Origin: Pelagadaptatus aseana | Lineage (GTDB): Bacteria; Pseudomonadota; Gammaproteobacteria; Pseudomonadales; Cellvibrionaceae | NCBI GenBank assembly: GCA_040365065.1 | Contig: BAABNI010000014.1 | Span: 1 to 64,000, forward strand | Direction of reading: 5' to 3' | Length of the DNA: 64,000 nucleotides | Shown here: in pieces, positions 1 through 8,586 of the stretch | Position numbering within the stretch: position 1 is the first letter of the stretch | Layout: each line of letters begins with the position of its first letter | Translations under genes and position numbers: made by a program | The notes under the pieces: generated by a model | Seen by the model: only the letters and a program-made list of their open reading frames with translations | The model's database searches: none | What the model was told of the DNA's origin: nothing

Positions 1-55
1 AACCAGCGACCCAATGATTAACAGTCATTTGCTCTACCAACTGAGCTAAGGCGGA
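1..55 (-). tRNA. tRNA-Asn (GTT), 3' part cut by window edge
   Basis: Read on the minus strand, the sequence gives a tRNA 5' half with the D-arm core AGCTCAGTTGGTAGAGC and an anticodon arm whose loop holds GTT flanked by GACT and AATC, the usual asparagine arrangement. The start of the T-arm (GGTCGCTGGTT) is visible and the rest lies before base 1. The acceptor strand begins TCCGCC at base 55. Confidence 0.9.
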
Positions 56-275
56 TTGGTATTCCTGTTTGGGATGCTGTGCGTCCGTCACAAGATGGCG
101 CGTATAATAATGACCCGTGTCTGGGGCGTCAACCTTTTATTTTAAAAAAATTAACTGTTTGATTTTTAAGCAATTATTTGAGGTTTCGTGAGATTTTAAT
201 GGTTGTCTTAAAAGGGCGGGATAGATACCTTTGTGCTTTGTTTTTTTGCTTATTTAGGCTGCGTGCGGGGGATAT

Positions 276-1076
276 ATGAATCAGCAAGGTGATTCACCGA
301 ATAATAACAATAACTATCAAGACTACCGGGACGACGAAATCGATTTGATGGAGTTGTTTGTGATTATGTGGCAGGGAAAGTGGTTGATTGTAGCTTGTAC
401 TGTGCTGGCGACATTGGTTGGCGGTGGCTGGTTGTCTTTGCAAAAGGATGTTTACTCGGTTGCGTTGCAATACCAATCTTTAACGGCGCTTGAAAGCCGT
501 AGTTTGTTTGTTGAACCTGAGGAGTTTTCAGAGCTTTCAGAGCTTTCAGAGCTTTCGGGTAGGCTTATTACTGATAAGGAATTTCAGGCTTCAGTTCTGG
601 ATCGCAGCCTGTCAGCAAAAGTGAAGTCGCCAGGCCGAAAAAGCAAGGTGTATGGCGTTACGGTGGAGACGGTTAGTCCGGATGGTATGGCAGAGCAATT
701 AAATACCTTGGTAAAAGCCGCTTCAAAAGCTGCGGCATTGAATTTGATTGAAGGCAAGCGCACAGCGCTGGATCGTGATATCGCCGCTTTCGAGGCGCAG
801 TTACAGAGTGAATTCGTATTGGAGGCAGAGTCTTTAGCGCGGGCTGAATTACAAAAAGAGCTGATATTAATGCGTGTACAGCGGGCTACTATGGATACCG
901 TTGGTGATGTTGAAGGCATTAATGTGGTGAAGTGGGCGTTTGATCCCAAGAAACCTGTGAGCCCAAAACGTCATTTGGTTATGGCTCTGTCGGTTGTGCT
1001 GGGTGGGATGATTGGGGTGTTTGCGGTGTTTATTCGAAAGGGGGTTAGGAGTTATAGGGCTAGGTCTGTAGATTGA
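276..1076 (+). CDS. Wzz/chain-length-determinant-like inner membrane protein
   Basis: A 266-residue protein with the typical Wzz polysaccharide co-polymerase layout: an N-terminal cytoplasmic stretch ending in DLMELFVIMWQGKW, a first membrane segment at about residues 37-55, a periplasmic region of about 170 residues, and a second membrane segment near 235-253 preceded by a proline-rich PKKPVSPKRHL motif. Members of this family set the chain length of O-antigen or other surface polysaccharides. No polymerase, flippase or glycosyltransferase gene is next to it, so it is an orphan here and the polymer it serves is unknown. The ATG follows a strong GGGGG ribosome site at about 5 bases. Residues 83-94 are a short EFS/ELS repeat caused by four 9-bp DNA units. 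The family call is firm; the exact role is not. Confidence 0.8.
   Translation: MNQQGDSPNNNNNYQDYRDDEIDLMELFVIMWQGKWLIVACTVLATLVGGGWLSLQKDVYSVALQYQSLTALESRSLFVEPEEFSELSELSELSGRLITDKEFQASVLDRSLSAKVKSPGRKSKVYGVTVETVSPDGMAEQLNTLVKAASKAAALNLIEGKRTALDRDIAAFEAQLQSEFVLEAESLARAELQKELILMRVQRATMDTVGDVEGINVVKWAFDPKKPVSPKRHLVMALSVVLGGMIGVFAVFIRKGVRSYRARSVD
522..557 (+). repeat. 9-bp coding microsatellite (4 units) in the wzz-like gene
   Basis: Four consecutive 9-bp units of the form GAGCTTTCA (the first and last slightly diverged) encode EFS-ELS-ELS-ELS. The period is a multiple of three, so loss or gain of units would keep the frame and change the length of the periplasmic domain. Confidence 0.8.
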
Positions 1077-1079
1077 TTG

Positions 1080-1260
1080 GGAGATCCCTCACGTTCGTTC
1101 GGGATGACGAGGATGGGACGTTCGGGGTTTCAGGATAGGGTGTTCGGTGTGACAAAGAAGGAGTGTGTTCCAGATTAGATTCTTCGCTTTGCTTATTGCC
1201 ATGGAAGGCATGTATGCAGGCTTTGCAGGAGCAAAAGCTTGTCAGAATGACAGGTTGTGG
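1080..1260. repeat. Degenerate dispersed intergenic repeats
   Basis: The interval between the wzz-like gene and tRNA-Val holds pieces resembling repeats elsewhere in the window: GAGATCCCTCACGTTCG followed by GGGATGACG, a later GTCAGAATGACAGG, and a GCATGTATGCAGG/GCAGGAGC block that resembles the tandem repeat at 46.0-46.3 kb. No credible gene lies here. Confidence 0.5.
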
Positions 1261-1306
1261 GGTTGTCATAATTAAATATCGCTGGTAAAGTTCGCGCCTC
1301 TTTTCT

Positions 1307-1383
<77 letters not shown>

Positions 1384-1392
1384 AATTCTGAG

Positions 1393-1432
1393 CCGCCAGA
1401 GGCTTTAGCCTTTAATTTAGGGTTTCTGGCGG
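1393..1432. terminator. Hairpin after tRNA-Val
   Basis: CCGCCAGA (1393-1400) pairs with TCTGGCGG (1425-1432), and an inner GGCTTTAGCC can form a small nested stem. It sits 10 bases after the tRNA. There is no clear T-run, so it may be a processing or weak termination structure. Confidence 0.45.
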
Positions 1433-1493
1433 TAGATTTACCATTTCTTGCCTCCTAAGCATATGATGAAGGTTGTGGCTATGGCTCAGAGCC

Positions 1494-1775
1494 TTAGATG
1501 CGTTTGAGCATATCTTTGTAAACGTCTTTATCTCTCTTACCAATACTTAAGGCTGTAACAATAAGTTCGTTATCATTGACATGATATGTCAGGCGAAAAG
1601 GCGGATTTTTAATTTTTATTTTATAAATATTTTGAGCTCCGGATAGTCTCGCCTTTGGAATATGTGGATGCTCCAAGCGTTCTTTTAGTTTCTTTTTGAA
1701 AAAGCTTTTCACCACTGTCGGAAGATTTTCCCATTCCTTTAAGGCATCTGGGTGAAATTTCAGTTTATAGGTCAT
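1494..1775 (-). CDS. RelE/StbE-family type II toxin
   Basis: A 93-residue basic protein with the RelE/ParE fold pattern: an N-terminal KLKFHPDALKEWENL strand-helix, a central LSGAQNIYKIKI segment, and a C-terminal RLTYHVNDNELIVTALSIGKRD core. RelE toxins are mRNA interferases that cut ribosome-bound mRNA; the close family fit is StbE/RelE. Its start overlaps the end of the upstream antitoxin gene by 11 bases, the usual antitoxin-first operon with translational coupling. Size and order support a complete, possibly active module. Target and activity cannot be read from sequence. Confidence 0.88.
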   Translation of the reverse strand: MTYKLKFHPDALKEWENLPTVVKSFFKKKLKERLEHPHIPKARLSGAQNIYKIKIKNPPFRLTYHVNDNELIVTALSIGKRDKDVYKDMLKRI

Positions 1776-2025
1776 TCAAACTTACTTCGATGGTAGTTTT
1801 GCCGTCATTCAATCGTTCATTGGATTGAGTCAATAAAGCCAGATCTTCCATTGCCTCAGTCATCATTTCAAACAGTGCTGGTGGTACCGCGTAGAAGCAG
1901 GGTTCGTTGCTCTTTAGCACAGCCACTGCCTCTCCATCAGATTGTTGAATCACTGAATTAGGGTTTGCCTTAAACTCTGTAATGCTGGCAGAAACGCCAG
2001 CCATCATTTTTGTTACACCGCTCAT
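1765..2025 (-). CDS. StbD/Phd-YefM-like antitoxin
   Basis: An 86-residue protein whose N-terminal half (VSASITEFKANPNSVIQQSDG, then AVAVLKSNEPCFYAV) matches the DNA-binding and dimerisation fold of Phd/YefM/StbD antitoxins. The C-terminal tail after about residue 55 is acidic and would wrap the toxin. A GAGG ribosome site lies 6 bases before the ATG. It precedes and overlaps the RelE-type gene by 11 bases. Such antitoxins normally bind their own promoter together with the toxin, so the 200-base gap upstream (2026-2225) probably holds the operator, though I see no clear palindrome in it. Confidence 0.85.
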   Translation of the reverse strand: MSGVTKMMAGVSASITEFKANPNSVIQQSDGEAVAVLKSNEPCFYAVPPALFEMMTEAMEDLALLTQSNERLNDGKTTIEVSLNDL

Positions 2026-2225
2026 ATCAGCCTCAGATTAGTGTGGGTATATTTTGAGGGTTAAATATAATTCTTATTTTAGACCTTTTTTTCGCTCTGT
2101 ATAGCCTTGTGAATTAGGGTTTCTTGTATTTGATCTCATAAATCTGTTCACTTTTAATAGAACTCTCTTTTTGATGCAAATATGGTTCAACTGTACACCA
2201 TTTGGTCGGCTGTTTGGCGGTCCCC

Positions 2226-3233
2226 TTAAGGCAGTTTAATGTCATAGTGCCCAAGCTTTTGCCAGCTCGTTGTGTTGGGTGTCAGGTAGCTTTCTTCAGT
2301 CAGTTTGAAATCGGTATGTGCGGCGATGGCTTGTAAATACTGGTCATCTGCGCCGGCTTTTCGCATTAATTGCAGGCTTAATTTTCGGATGCCATGGAAG
2401 GCCGGTAATTGTTCTCGGGTTAACCCGTTGAAAAAATTAGTATTTTCCATTGCTCTGTCTCTGGCTTTTTTCAGGGCGTGGGCTGCCAGAGTTCGGTTGA
2501 TTTGGAAGGGGCTGTTCTTGTTTGCAGAGTGTTTGATTCGTTGTATATCTGTTCTCATAACGATAAAAGGGCAGGATTTGGCTTGTTGGTAGTGCTCTTC
2601 CAGTTCACGTTTGACGCCAGCGGCTCGATTTAAAATGGCTGTCAGGCTGTGGTTTTTATCCAGTTCGAAGCACAAGTGACTTTGTCGTTGCTGGTTTCTC
2701 CGCTGGGTCTGGGACTTCTGCGGGATAACAAACAGGCCGTTGTCTCTGATCTGATCCCACCGCAGAGCCCAGATATCCTGTTGCCTTAAGGCAGTTTGAA
2801 GAATCAAATCCATGGCGATCTGCAGCCATTCTGGTGCTTCATGATAAATCGCGCGGTATTGAGCGGGTTCCATAGCTTTGCGGCTGGTGGGTTTGGCAAC
2901 GCGTTTAAGTTGGGCCGCTTGTCCCGGGTTGACCAGATGATCGGGGAATAGGCCTCTAGTTCTGGCGTATTGAAAGACACTGGTGAGAATGCCTCTTATC
3001 TTTTGGTATTCATGGGTGCTGGTTAGGGTGTCGTAATATCTGGCGACATCAAAAGTGCTGATAGCATCAATGGGGGTGCTGCCAAAGTGGGTTTTCAGCC
3101 TATTAATCCGTTGTTTTCGTGCTGTGATGGTGTTGGCTTTGGGGCGTTTATTCGGGTCGTCATAGGCAAGCTCCTGCCAGTAGTGAAACTCTTGATCGGC
3201 CAGCTGGGAAAAGTCAGGGGCTGATGAATCCAT
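2226..3233 (-). CDS. Tyrosine-type site-specific recombinase (integrase)
   Basis: A tyrosine recombinase with an N-terminal core-binding (SAM-like) domain at about residues 15-100 and a C-terminal catalytic domain. Counting from the ATG at 3233, the catalytic set is visible: R150 in TALRQQDIWALRW, H280-x-x-R283 in FHGIRKL, H306 in AAHTDF, and the nucleophile Y316 in EESYLTP. The frame stays open for 35 more codons to a GTG at 3338 with no ribosome site, so I prefer the internal ATG; neither start has a strong SD. It lies beside a toxin-antitoxin pair and 0.9 kb from tRNA-Val, which suggests an integrated element or its remnant, but no other mobility genes and no duplicated tRNA end were found. 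Confidence 0.85.
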   Translation of the reverse strand: MDSSAPDFSQLADQEFHYWQELAYDDPNKRPKANTITARKQRINRLKTHFGSTPIDAISTFDVARYYDTLTSTHEYQKIRGILTSVFQYARTRGLFPDHLVNPGQAAQLKRVAKPTSRKAMEPAQYRAIYHEAPEWLQIAMDLILQTALRQQDIWALRWDQIRDNGLFVIPQKSQTQRRNQQRQSHLCFELDKNHSLTAILNRAAGVKRELEEHYQQAKSCPFIVMRTDIQRIKHSANKNSPFQINRTLAAHALKKARDRAMENTNFFNGLTREQLPAFHGIRKLSLQLMRKAGADDQYLQAIAAHTDFKLTEESYLTPNTTSWQKLGHYDIKLP

Positions 3234-3402
3234 TTTTTTATCGCCATATTTGATCACGGACAATCTGAAGGGTGGCGGTATTTTTCTCCATCGGGCGAAG
3301 GTATGAAATCGCCGGCCTTTCAGTGTCCCAGCTGGCACGCTCTGTGCTGATACAGGATCTCTGTTGTCGTTTTTTTGACGATTTTCTTATGGGGGTTGAA
3401 AT

Positions 3403-4158
3403 TTGTCTCGCATATTCATTTTTTTGACGATTCTGCTGTGGGTGACGAGCCTGCACGGGGTGAGTTTGTCTGAGCAGCGGATCGTGTTTGAGGGTGCCAA
3501 GCGTTCCCATTCCATGCGATTGCTCAATAACGGCCCTGAGCCGATTGTGTATCGCATTGCTTTGCGGGCCGCGGCCATGCAGGAAGATGGCCGGATTGAG
3601 TTTTATGAGCGTGATCATCAACCAGAGCATTCGGCCGGTGAGTTGATCAAGTTTTCCCCCCGTAAAGGAGCTTTGGCGTCAGGGCAGTCTCAGGTGGTGC
3701 GCTTCAAACTCAAAAAATACCCGGATCTGGCCAAGGGTGAGTATTACTCGTTTGTGCGGGTACTGACCCGCCCGGCGACGGAAGGTGATTCGGGGGCACC
3801 CCAGTTTTCCAAACAGATGGCCTATAACATTCCGGTATTTGTGCGTCAGGGCAATTTACGCGAAGGCGCTGGATTGGTCATGGATCAGGCGGTCATCACC
3901 CAAAATAAACAGGGTCAGTGGCAACTTGGTTTGCGCCTGCAGCGGCAGGGGGGGCGCTCAATTTATGGCGAGTTTGATGTGTCTTCAGGTGGCCAGTCAC
4001 TGGCCTTTGTAAAGGGTATCTCGGTTTACCCCAATATCAATCAGCGCTACCTGACATTGCCTTTATCGGGAGAGCCGGAGGGGGATGTCAGCGTCTCTTT
4101 TGTGGAGCACGGCATATCGGGCAACCTGGAAACCCAGCTGAAGGTGCCTTACCGGTAG
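3403..4158 (+). CDS. Periplasmic pilus chaperone (non-classical chaperone-usher type)
   Basis: A 251-residue exported protein: hydrophobic signal sequence to about residue 21, then an immunoglobulin-like chaperone fold with EQRIVFEGAKRSHSMRLLNNG (the edge strand that donates to pilin subunits), a FSPRKGALASGQSQVVRFKL strand and a GEYYSFVRVLTR strand. These proteins hold pilin subunits in the periplasm and deliver them to an outer-membrane usher. The start is TTG at 3403, backed by a GGGGGT ribosome site 7 bases upstream. The usher gene follows almost without a gap. It is more diverged from the FimC/PapD type than usual, and the classical proline-rich F1-G1 loop is not evident, so the class is one of the alternative chaperone-usher systems. 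Confidence 0.78.
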   Translation: MSRIFIFLTILLWVTSLHGVSLSEQRIVFEGAKRSHSMRLLNNGPEPIVYRIALRAAAMQEDGRIEFYERDHQPEHSAGELIKFSPRKGALASGQSQVVRFKLKKYPDLAKGEYYSFVRVLTRPATEGDSGAPQFSKQMAYNIPVFVRQGNLREGAGLVMDQAVITQNKQGQWQLGLRLQRQGGRSIYGEFDVSSGGQSLAFVKGISVYPNINQRYLTLPLSGEPEGDVSVSFVEHGISGNLETQLKVPYR

Positions 4159-4164
4159 TTGCCT

Positions 4165-7100
4165 ATGAGAGCGGTTGGCCGGCTTAAAGCAGAGGTTTCG
4201 GGAGTCAGGCAGCAATGTCTGGCTTTCTGCGTTTTACTGCTGCCCGTTTTGCTGTTGCCGGGGTCCCCTTTGGCTGAGGCAGCGGAGTGCCAATACGATG
4301 TGGCTGAGCACATGCAGCCGGCCAGAGAAGAGGATTGGCTGGTGGTGGCTTTAAAGGCCGGGCCTAATCTGTTGTCATCGTCACTCGAGGGCTATCACCT
4401 GGCAGGTGAGCTGTATTTACCTGTGGATGGGCTGGCTTACGCGCTGGATGTATCGGCTGCTGTGGATGGGGGGCATGTGAAGTTGTCGCTGCCGCAGGAT
4501 CAATGCCCGGATGTGGCTCTGGCGCAAACACTGGATGATGGTTTTACCCCGTATTTATCGCTCGCCGATTGGCAGGGACTGCTGGAGGCCTCGCTTACCT
4601 TTGATTACAGCAAGTTGCTGCTGACCTTTGCTTCTGAACAACCGCAGTACGCGCCCCTAATGGCTCGTAAAGCCCGCAGCTACAATGCCGGCAGTTATCA
4701 GTTTGAGCCGGATCTGGCATTTGCTGATGGTTATAAGGTGTTTACCCCGCCGTCTTTTTATCTGTCGGTAAACAGCGTCTGGAATGAAGCCGATGATTCA
4801 TCTCTGCGGGTCAATACCACAGGGGTGGCGGATCTGCTGTACCACAGTGTGGAGTGGAATATCCGCGACACCGAGAACTCCAACTCGCAGCGCCTGAAGT
4901 TTTTCCGCGAAAACGCCCCGGAGAGCAGCTTCCCATTGGGGATCTCCAATTACAGCTTTGGCGATATCAGTACCCATCGCGATAATTTGGTGCATTCATC
5001 GGCCAGTGGTTTGGGCATCAAGTTTGGCAGCGAGGCCAGTGGCGCAGGGCGTTTCCGGCGCCTGACGGTGGATTTGAATGTGCCGTCCGGGTGGCGTGCC
5101 GAGCTGTTCCGCGGCAATTTGTTTCTGTCATCGAGTGTTACCAATGACGATGGCCGGTTGATTTTTGAAGACGTTGATCTGTTGACTGGTGTAAATGATT
5201 TTACCATCAAGCTCTACAATCCTCAGGGTGATATTCAGGAGTTGAGCAAGACAGTTTATGTGGATGGCAACAGCCTGAATCAGGGCGAGCTGGGGTTTGA
5301 AGGCTTTTTGCTCGATCGCAGCGAGCACTTAATTGATGCAGGCAACGATGCCATGGAGAGTAATCTTGAGGGCCGCCTGAGCCTGCTCTATGGGCTCAGT
5401 GACAGCGCCTCTCTGGGGATTGGGGTTCATCAGTTGAGTGAAGATGACAGTGGCGAGTCCCGCCGTTATCTCAGCGGCCGATTTCTGAAAAACTTTGCCA
5501 GTATTGGTGTCGAGGCTGAAACCGTTCTGGATGATAAAAATGGTCAGGCGTGGTTTATGGGGATGTCAGGTCGTTTTGGCGGGGTTCGGATTAACAGTGA
5601 TCTGTCCTGGTTTGATCGTGATTTTGACAGTGAGTTGCAGAGCTCATCGAATCCTCTGCGCTCTGAACTCAATACCCTGTTCAGTGGCAGCTTTTCAGAA
5701 TCCAATCAGTTGGGCTGGCGTCTGAACAGCCGCTATTCCGATTGGTACGATGCCGATGACAATGCCTATTTGAATGGCACGCTCTACAAGCGGGTGCCCG
5801 GCGGCAGTATTCAGGGCTCGTTGATCTACAACAGCAATCTCGGGGGCAATGAAATGGCGGCGGATCTGTTTGCCACCCAGTTGATTGGCAAGCACCAGTA
5901 TTCGTTGCGAACCCGGTTGGACCCGGTGAATGACTGGGAGTTACAGTCGCTCAATGGTGAGATTCGCTGGCGCAACCATCAAAAGTTTTTTATGAATACC
6001 CGGGTGCAGTATGCCCCTGATCGGCTCAGCGAATGGTCTTTCTCCCACGGTTTGAATTGGCGTCACGATTATTTCAATCTGAATTTTTCGGTGGGCTACA
6101 ACCACGATGAACAGTGGGCTGCCAGCGTGGGCGTGTCCACGGCTTTGGATTTCAGCCCGTTTGACCGCAGTGTGGTGCTGAATAATCAGGCATCGCGCTA
6201 CAGTTCACGCATTCATGCTCGCGCCTATGTGGATAACAACCGCAACCGTGTGTTTGATGAGGGCGATGAGGGGCTTGAGGACGTATCCTTCCGCGGCAAT
6301 CGCCGTTGGCACAATTTATCGACGTCGGAAACCGGCGATGTGCTGCTGGTGGGGGCATCGCCCAATGCCCACCAGAAGGTCGAAGTGGATTTGGCCTCAA
6401 TCGATGACCCCTATCTGCAGCCTGTGGTTGAGAATGCGGTGATTAAAACCCATCCCGGTGGTATGGCCTTGTTTGAGGTACCGCTGCAAATCATGAACGA
6501 AGTCGAAGGTTCGGTGTACTTTTCCCACAACGGCATGAGCCGGGCCCAGGGCGGTGTGCCCCTGACGCTCATCAGTGAAGATAATCGCACGGTGGCCACT
6601 ACGGTGACTGAGATGGATGGTTATTACCTGTTTTCACAGCTGGCGCCCGGCAAGTACAAGGTCAAGATTGATCCCGATTATCTGGTGGAACGCTCGCTGA
6701 AATTGCGCCAGTCGCTGAAGCCGGTCATCACCACGCAGGAGGGGGGCGCCCAGTGGCTGCCGGATCTGGTGGTAGAGCGTTTTATAGCGGAGCCAGATGT
6801 GCCGCCAGAAGACAGAGAAAAGCTAACTTTGGTACAAGTGGCCTCGGTGTCAGAGGCTTCTGTGAAAGCGGCTGGGGTTGAAAAGTCCAAGGTCTCAGCT
6901 GCTCCGGCAAGAATTACACAGGACAACGCAAAGCGCACAATTGCAGGTCGGGAGACGCCCTGGATGTTGCGCAAAATCCCCAGAGTATACCCGCATAATT
7001 TCGAGGATTATTACGTTCAGCTGGGCCTGTTCAACAGTGTCCCCAATATGGACATGATTCGCGCGCGACTGCCGGATGATGAGTATGAGCTGCACGTATT

Positions 7101-7602
7101 CCGCAACCATGAAACCGGGCAGAGTTACGTGGTGGCCGGTCCCTATCGCGTGTCGGATCAGGCCCATAAGCGCAAACAGGCCATTCTCGATTATTCAGGT
7201 AACGACCAAGCCGCCTTTGTGGTGCGGGGTAATAAGTTCTCGGCCCCCGGATTTGCTCAGGAGGTGGTGCCCAAGAACCTGCCGGCCAGAATACGTCTCA
7301 GTCATCAGCGCCTGGTTCAGGCTCCGGACGATGCGGTGGTGTGTCAGTTGGGCAGCTACGCACGCATCAGCAGCCAGAATATTGCTTTGCTGGAGCAGCA
7401 TGATTACCTCTCTGTGATCAAAAGGCAGGTCAATGGCCGTGAATTATTTACCGTATTTGGCGGCCCATTTCTGGATGCGGGTAAAGATCAGTGTGCGCAA
7501 TTGATGGCGTTGCAGCAGGCTGATCAAAGTTGGTCACGTTCGGCCGGGGATTTGAAAGGTGGCCTGATGCCGCTCGAAACCTTGCCGGAAGAGTCGCAGT
7601 GA
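4165..7602 (+). CDS. Usher-like outer membrane protein with SdrD-like, carboxypeptidase-regulatory-like and two SPOR-like domains
   Basis: About 1145 residues. A signal sequence (VLLLPVLLLPGSPLAEA) leads into an N-terminal usher region and a long beta-barrel-like region (about 150-670) of alternating aromatic strands such as SLRVNTTGVADLLYHSVEW. Then come a SdrD-B-like calcium-type segment near 687 (YVDNNRNRVFDEGDEG), a carboxypeptidase-regulatory-like beta sandwich at about 782-845 (GGVPLTLISEDN to GYYLFSQLAPGKYKV), and two SPOR-like repeats at about 949-1025 (YYVQLGLFNS to YVVAGPYR) and 1050-1120 (VCQLGSYA to TVFGGPF). SPOR domains bind denuded septal peptidoglycan. A TTG at 4159 is in frame, but the ATG at 4165 is the likelier start. 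Six bases separate it from the chaperone stop. The usher role is inferred from architecture and neighbour; the tail is unusual for ushers. Confidence 0.75.
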   Translation: MRAVGRLKAEVSGVRQQCLAFCVLLLPVLLLPGSPLAEAAECQYDVAEHMQPAREEDWLVVALKAGPNLLSSSLEGYHLAGELYLPVDGLAYALDVSAAVDGGHVKLSLPQDQCPDVALAQTLDDGFTPYLSLADWQGLLEASLTFDYSKLLLTFASEQPQYAPLMARKARSYNAGSYQFEPDLAFADGYKVFTPPSFYLSVNSVWNEADDSSLRVNTTGVADLLYHSVEWNIRDTENSNSQRLKFFRENAPESSFPLGISNYSFGDISTHRDNLVHSSASGLGIKFGSEASGAGRFRRLTVDLNVPSGWRAELFRGNLFLSSSVTNDDGRLIFEDVDLLTGVNDFTIKLYNPQGDIQELSKTVYVDGNSLNQGELGFEGFLLDRSEHLIDAGNDAMESNLEGRLSLLYGLSDSASLGIGVHQLSEDDSGESRRYLSGRFLKNFASIGVEAETVLDDKNGQAWFMGMSGRFGGVRINSDLSWFDRDFDSELQSSSNPLRSELNTLFSGSFSESNQLGWRLNSRYSDWYDADDNAYLNGTLYKRVPGGSIQGSLIYNSNLGGNEMAADLFATQLIGKHQYSLRTRLDPVNDWELQSLNGEIRWRNHQKFFMNTRVQYAPDRLSEWSFSHGLNWRHDYFNLNFSVGYNHDEQWAASVGVSTALDFSPFDRSVVLNNQASRYSSRIHARAYVDNNRNRVFDEGDEGLEDVSFRGNRRWHNLSTSETGDVLLVGASPNAHQKVEVDLASIDDPYLQPVVENAVIKTHPGGMALFEVPLQIMNEVEGSVYFSHNGMSRAQGGVPLTLISEDNRTVATTVTEMDGYYLFSQLAPGKYKVKIDPDYLVERSLKLRQSLKPVITTQEGGAQWLPDLVVERFIAEPDVPPEDREKLTLVQVASVSEASVKAAGVEKSKVSAAPARITQDNAKRTIAGRETPWMLRKIPRVYPHNFEDYYVQLGLFNSVPNMDMIRARLPDDEYELHVFRNHETGQSYVVAGPYRVSDQAHKRKQAILDYSGNDQAAFVVRGNKFSAPGFAQEVVPKNLPARIRLSHQRLVQAPDDAVVCQLGSYARISSQNIALLEQHDYLSVIKRQVNGRELFTVFGGPFLDAGKDQCAQLMALQQADQSWSRSAGDLKGGLMPLETLPEESQ

Positions 7603-7614
7603 TCAACTCGAGCA

Positions 7615-7641
7615 CAAAAAAGCCGGGTTTCCCCGGCTTTT
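7615..7641. terminator. Bidirectional terminator between usher and DUF4402 genes
   Basis: AGCCGGG (7621-7627) pairs with CCCGGCT (7632-7638), flanked by an A-run on the left and a T-run on the right. It can stop both the usher transcript and the convergent DUF4402 transcript. Confidence 0.85.
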
Positions 7642-7664
7642 AGTGCGTCGCTGATTACGGTCTT

Positions 7665-8234
7665 TTATTCGTAAACCACATCCAGTGTGTAGGTCATGTT
7701 GTAGGTCGTGTTGGCGGTCAGTGCCGAATTCACCAGAATGTCACCAAACACGGTGACCACGATGTTGTCGGGTACGGCGGTGGTCGTAAAAGTGCCTACG
7801 TTGGATTGGATGCTGTCCACCAGGCTCAGGGTGGTGGTGCCGTCATCGGCTTCGCCGGCGGCGGTAAACGTGATTTCGCTACCGGCACTGTCGCCACCTG
7901 TCAGGGTAAAGCGAACCGCAACGCTGGGCTGTAACCCTGAAATTGTAAAGTCGCCCATGGATTGCACGCCACCGGGATCAATACAGCTGCCGGTGACTGT
8001 GCCGGCATTATCCATGGCGCAGGTGGCGCCTACGGTCAGGGGAATCAGGCCGAAATCGGTGTCGGCTCCCGGGGTAATGGTCGGGTCAGCAAAAGAGGTC
8101 ACCGTGGCGGTGCCGGTGGCGGATACCGCATGAGCGGCTGAGTGAATGCCGACGGCTGCGGCCAGTGCAACCAAAGTTGTTGTTACATGGCGCAAAGTTA
8201 TCTGACGCAAAGTGGTTTGGGGTTTCACGATCAT
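7665..8234 (-). CDS. DUF4402 secreted protein, probable pilin-like subunit
   Basis: A 189-residue exported protein: signal sequence ending near AAVGIHSAAHA, then a beta-rich, Ser/Thr/Gly-rich, low-lysine mature domain starting ATGTATVTSFADPTITPGAD and ending in NTTYNMTYTLDVVYE. Two cysteines (in GATCAMDN and VTGSCIDP) could form one disulphide. This is the DUF4402 pattern; such proteins are commonly found next to alternative chaperone-usher genes, and a pilin-like role is inferred from that and from the convergent usher here. The final strand ending in an aromatic-acidic tail recalls chaperone-recognised subunits. A GGGAG ribosome site precedes the ATG by 4 bases. Confidence 0.75.
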   Translation of the reverse strand: MIVKPQTTLRQITLRHVTTTLVALAAAVGIHSAAHAVSATGTATVTSFADPTITPGADTDFGLIPLTVGATCAMDNAGTVTGSCIDPGGVQSMGDFTISGLQPSVAVRFTLTGGDSAGSEITFTAAGEADDGTTTLSLVDSIQSNVGTFTTTAVPDNIVVTVFGDILVNSALTANTTYNMTYTLDVVYE

Positions 8235-8526
8235 ATCTCCCGAAATATATAGGTCTTCTTAGGAGAGTTTAGCGGCAACTGACAAAGATGCTTTAGCGAT
8301 TGTTTGCCGATTGGCTAACCCGATATCAGGGGGATGGGGCATCATAAATAGGACTTGCATTGGTTGCCAACATGCGTAAAATTCCCGCTTCTTTCTATAG
8401 GGCCAGTGCCGAAATGTTTGGTGTTTCTGCTGTTGGTTCTGGGAAAAGCGCTGCCAAATCAATGGGTTAAAGTAGCGCCAAACCCCAATCAAAGTTTATC
8501 AAGCCCTGACTCAGGGCCAAGCAAAG
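8235..8526. other. Intergenic region with no supported gene
   Basis: The interval between the DUF4402 start and the purE-proximal hairpin carries short open frames on both strands, but none has a ribosome site, family resemblance or gene-like composition. It should contain the divergent promoters of DUF4402 and purE. No PurR-like palindrome was found by eye. Confidence 0.5.
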
Positions 8527-8549
8527 ACCCGCCATTAGAGCGGGTTTTT
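8527..8549 (+). terminator. Terminator-like hairpin 38 bases before purE
   Basis: ACCCGC (8527-8532) pairs with GCGGGT (8540-8545) around a 7-base loop and is followed by five T residues. No gene transcribed rightward ends just upstream, so it may act as an attenuator in the purE leader rather than as an ordinary terminator. Confidence 0.6.
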
Positions 8550-8586
8550 ACGTTTAATCCGCCAAAAAAGGGCAGGAGTAGGGCAT

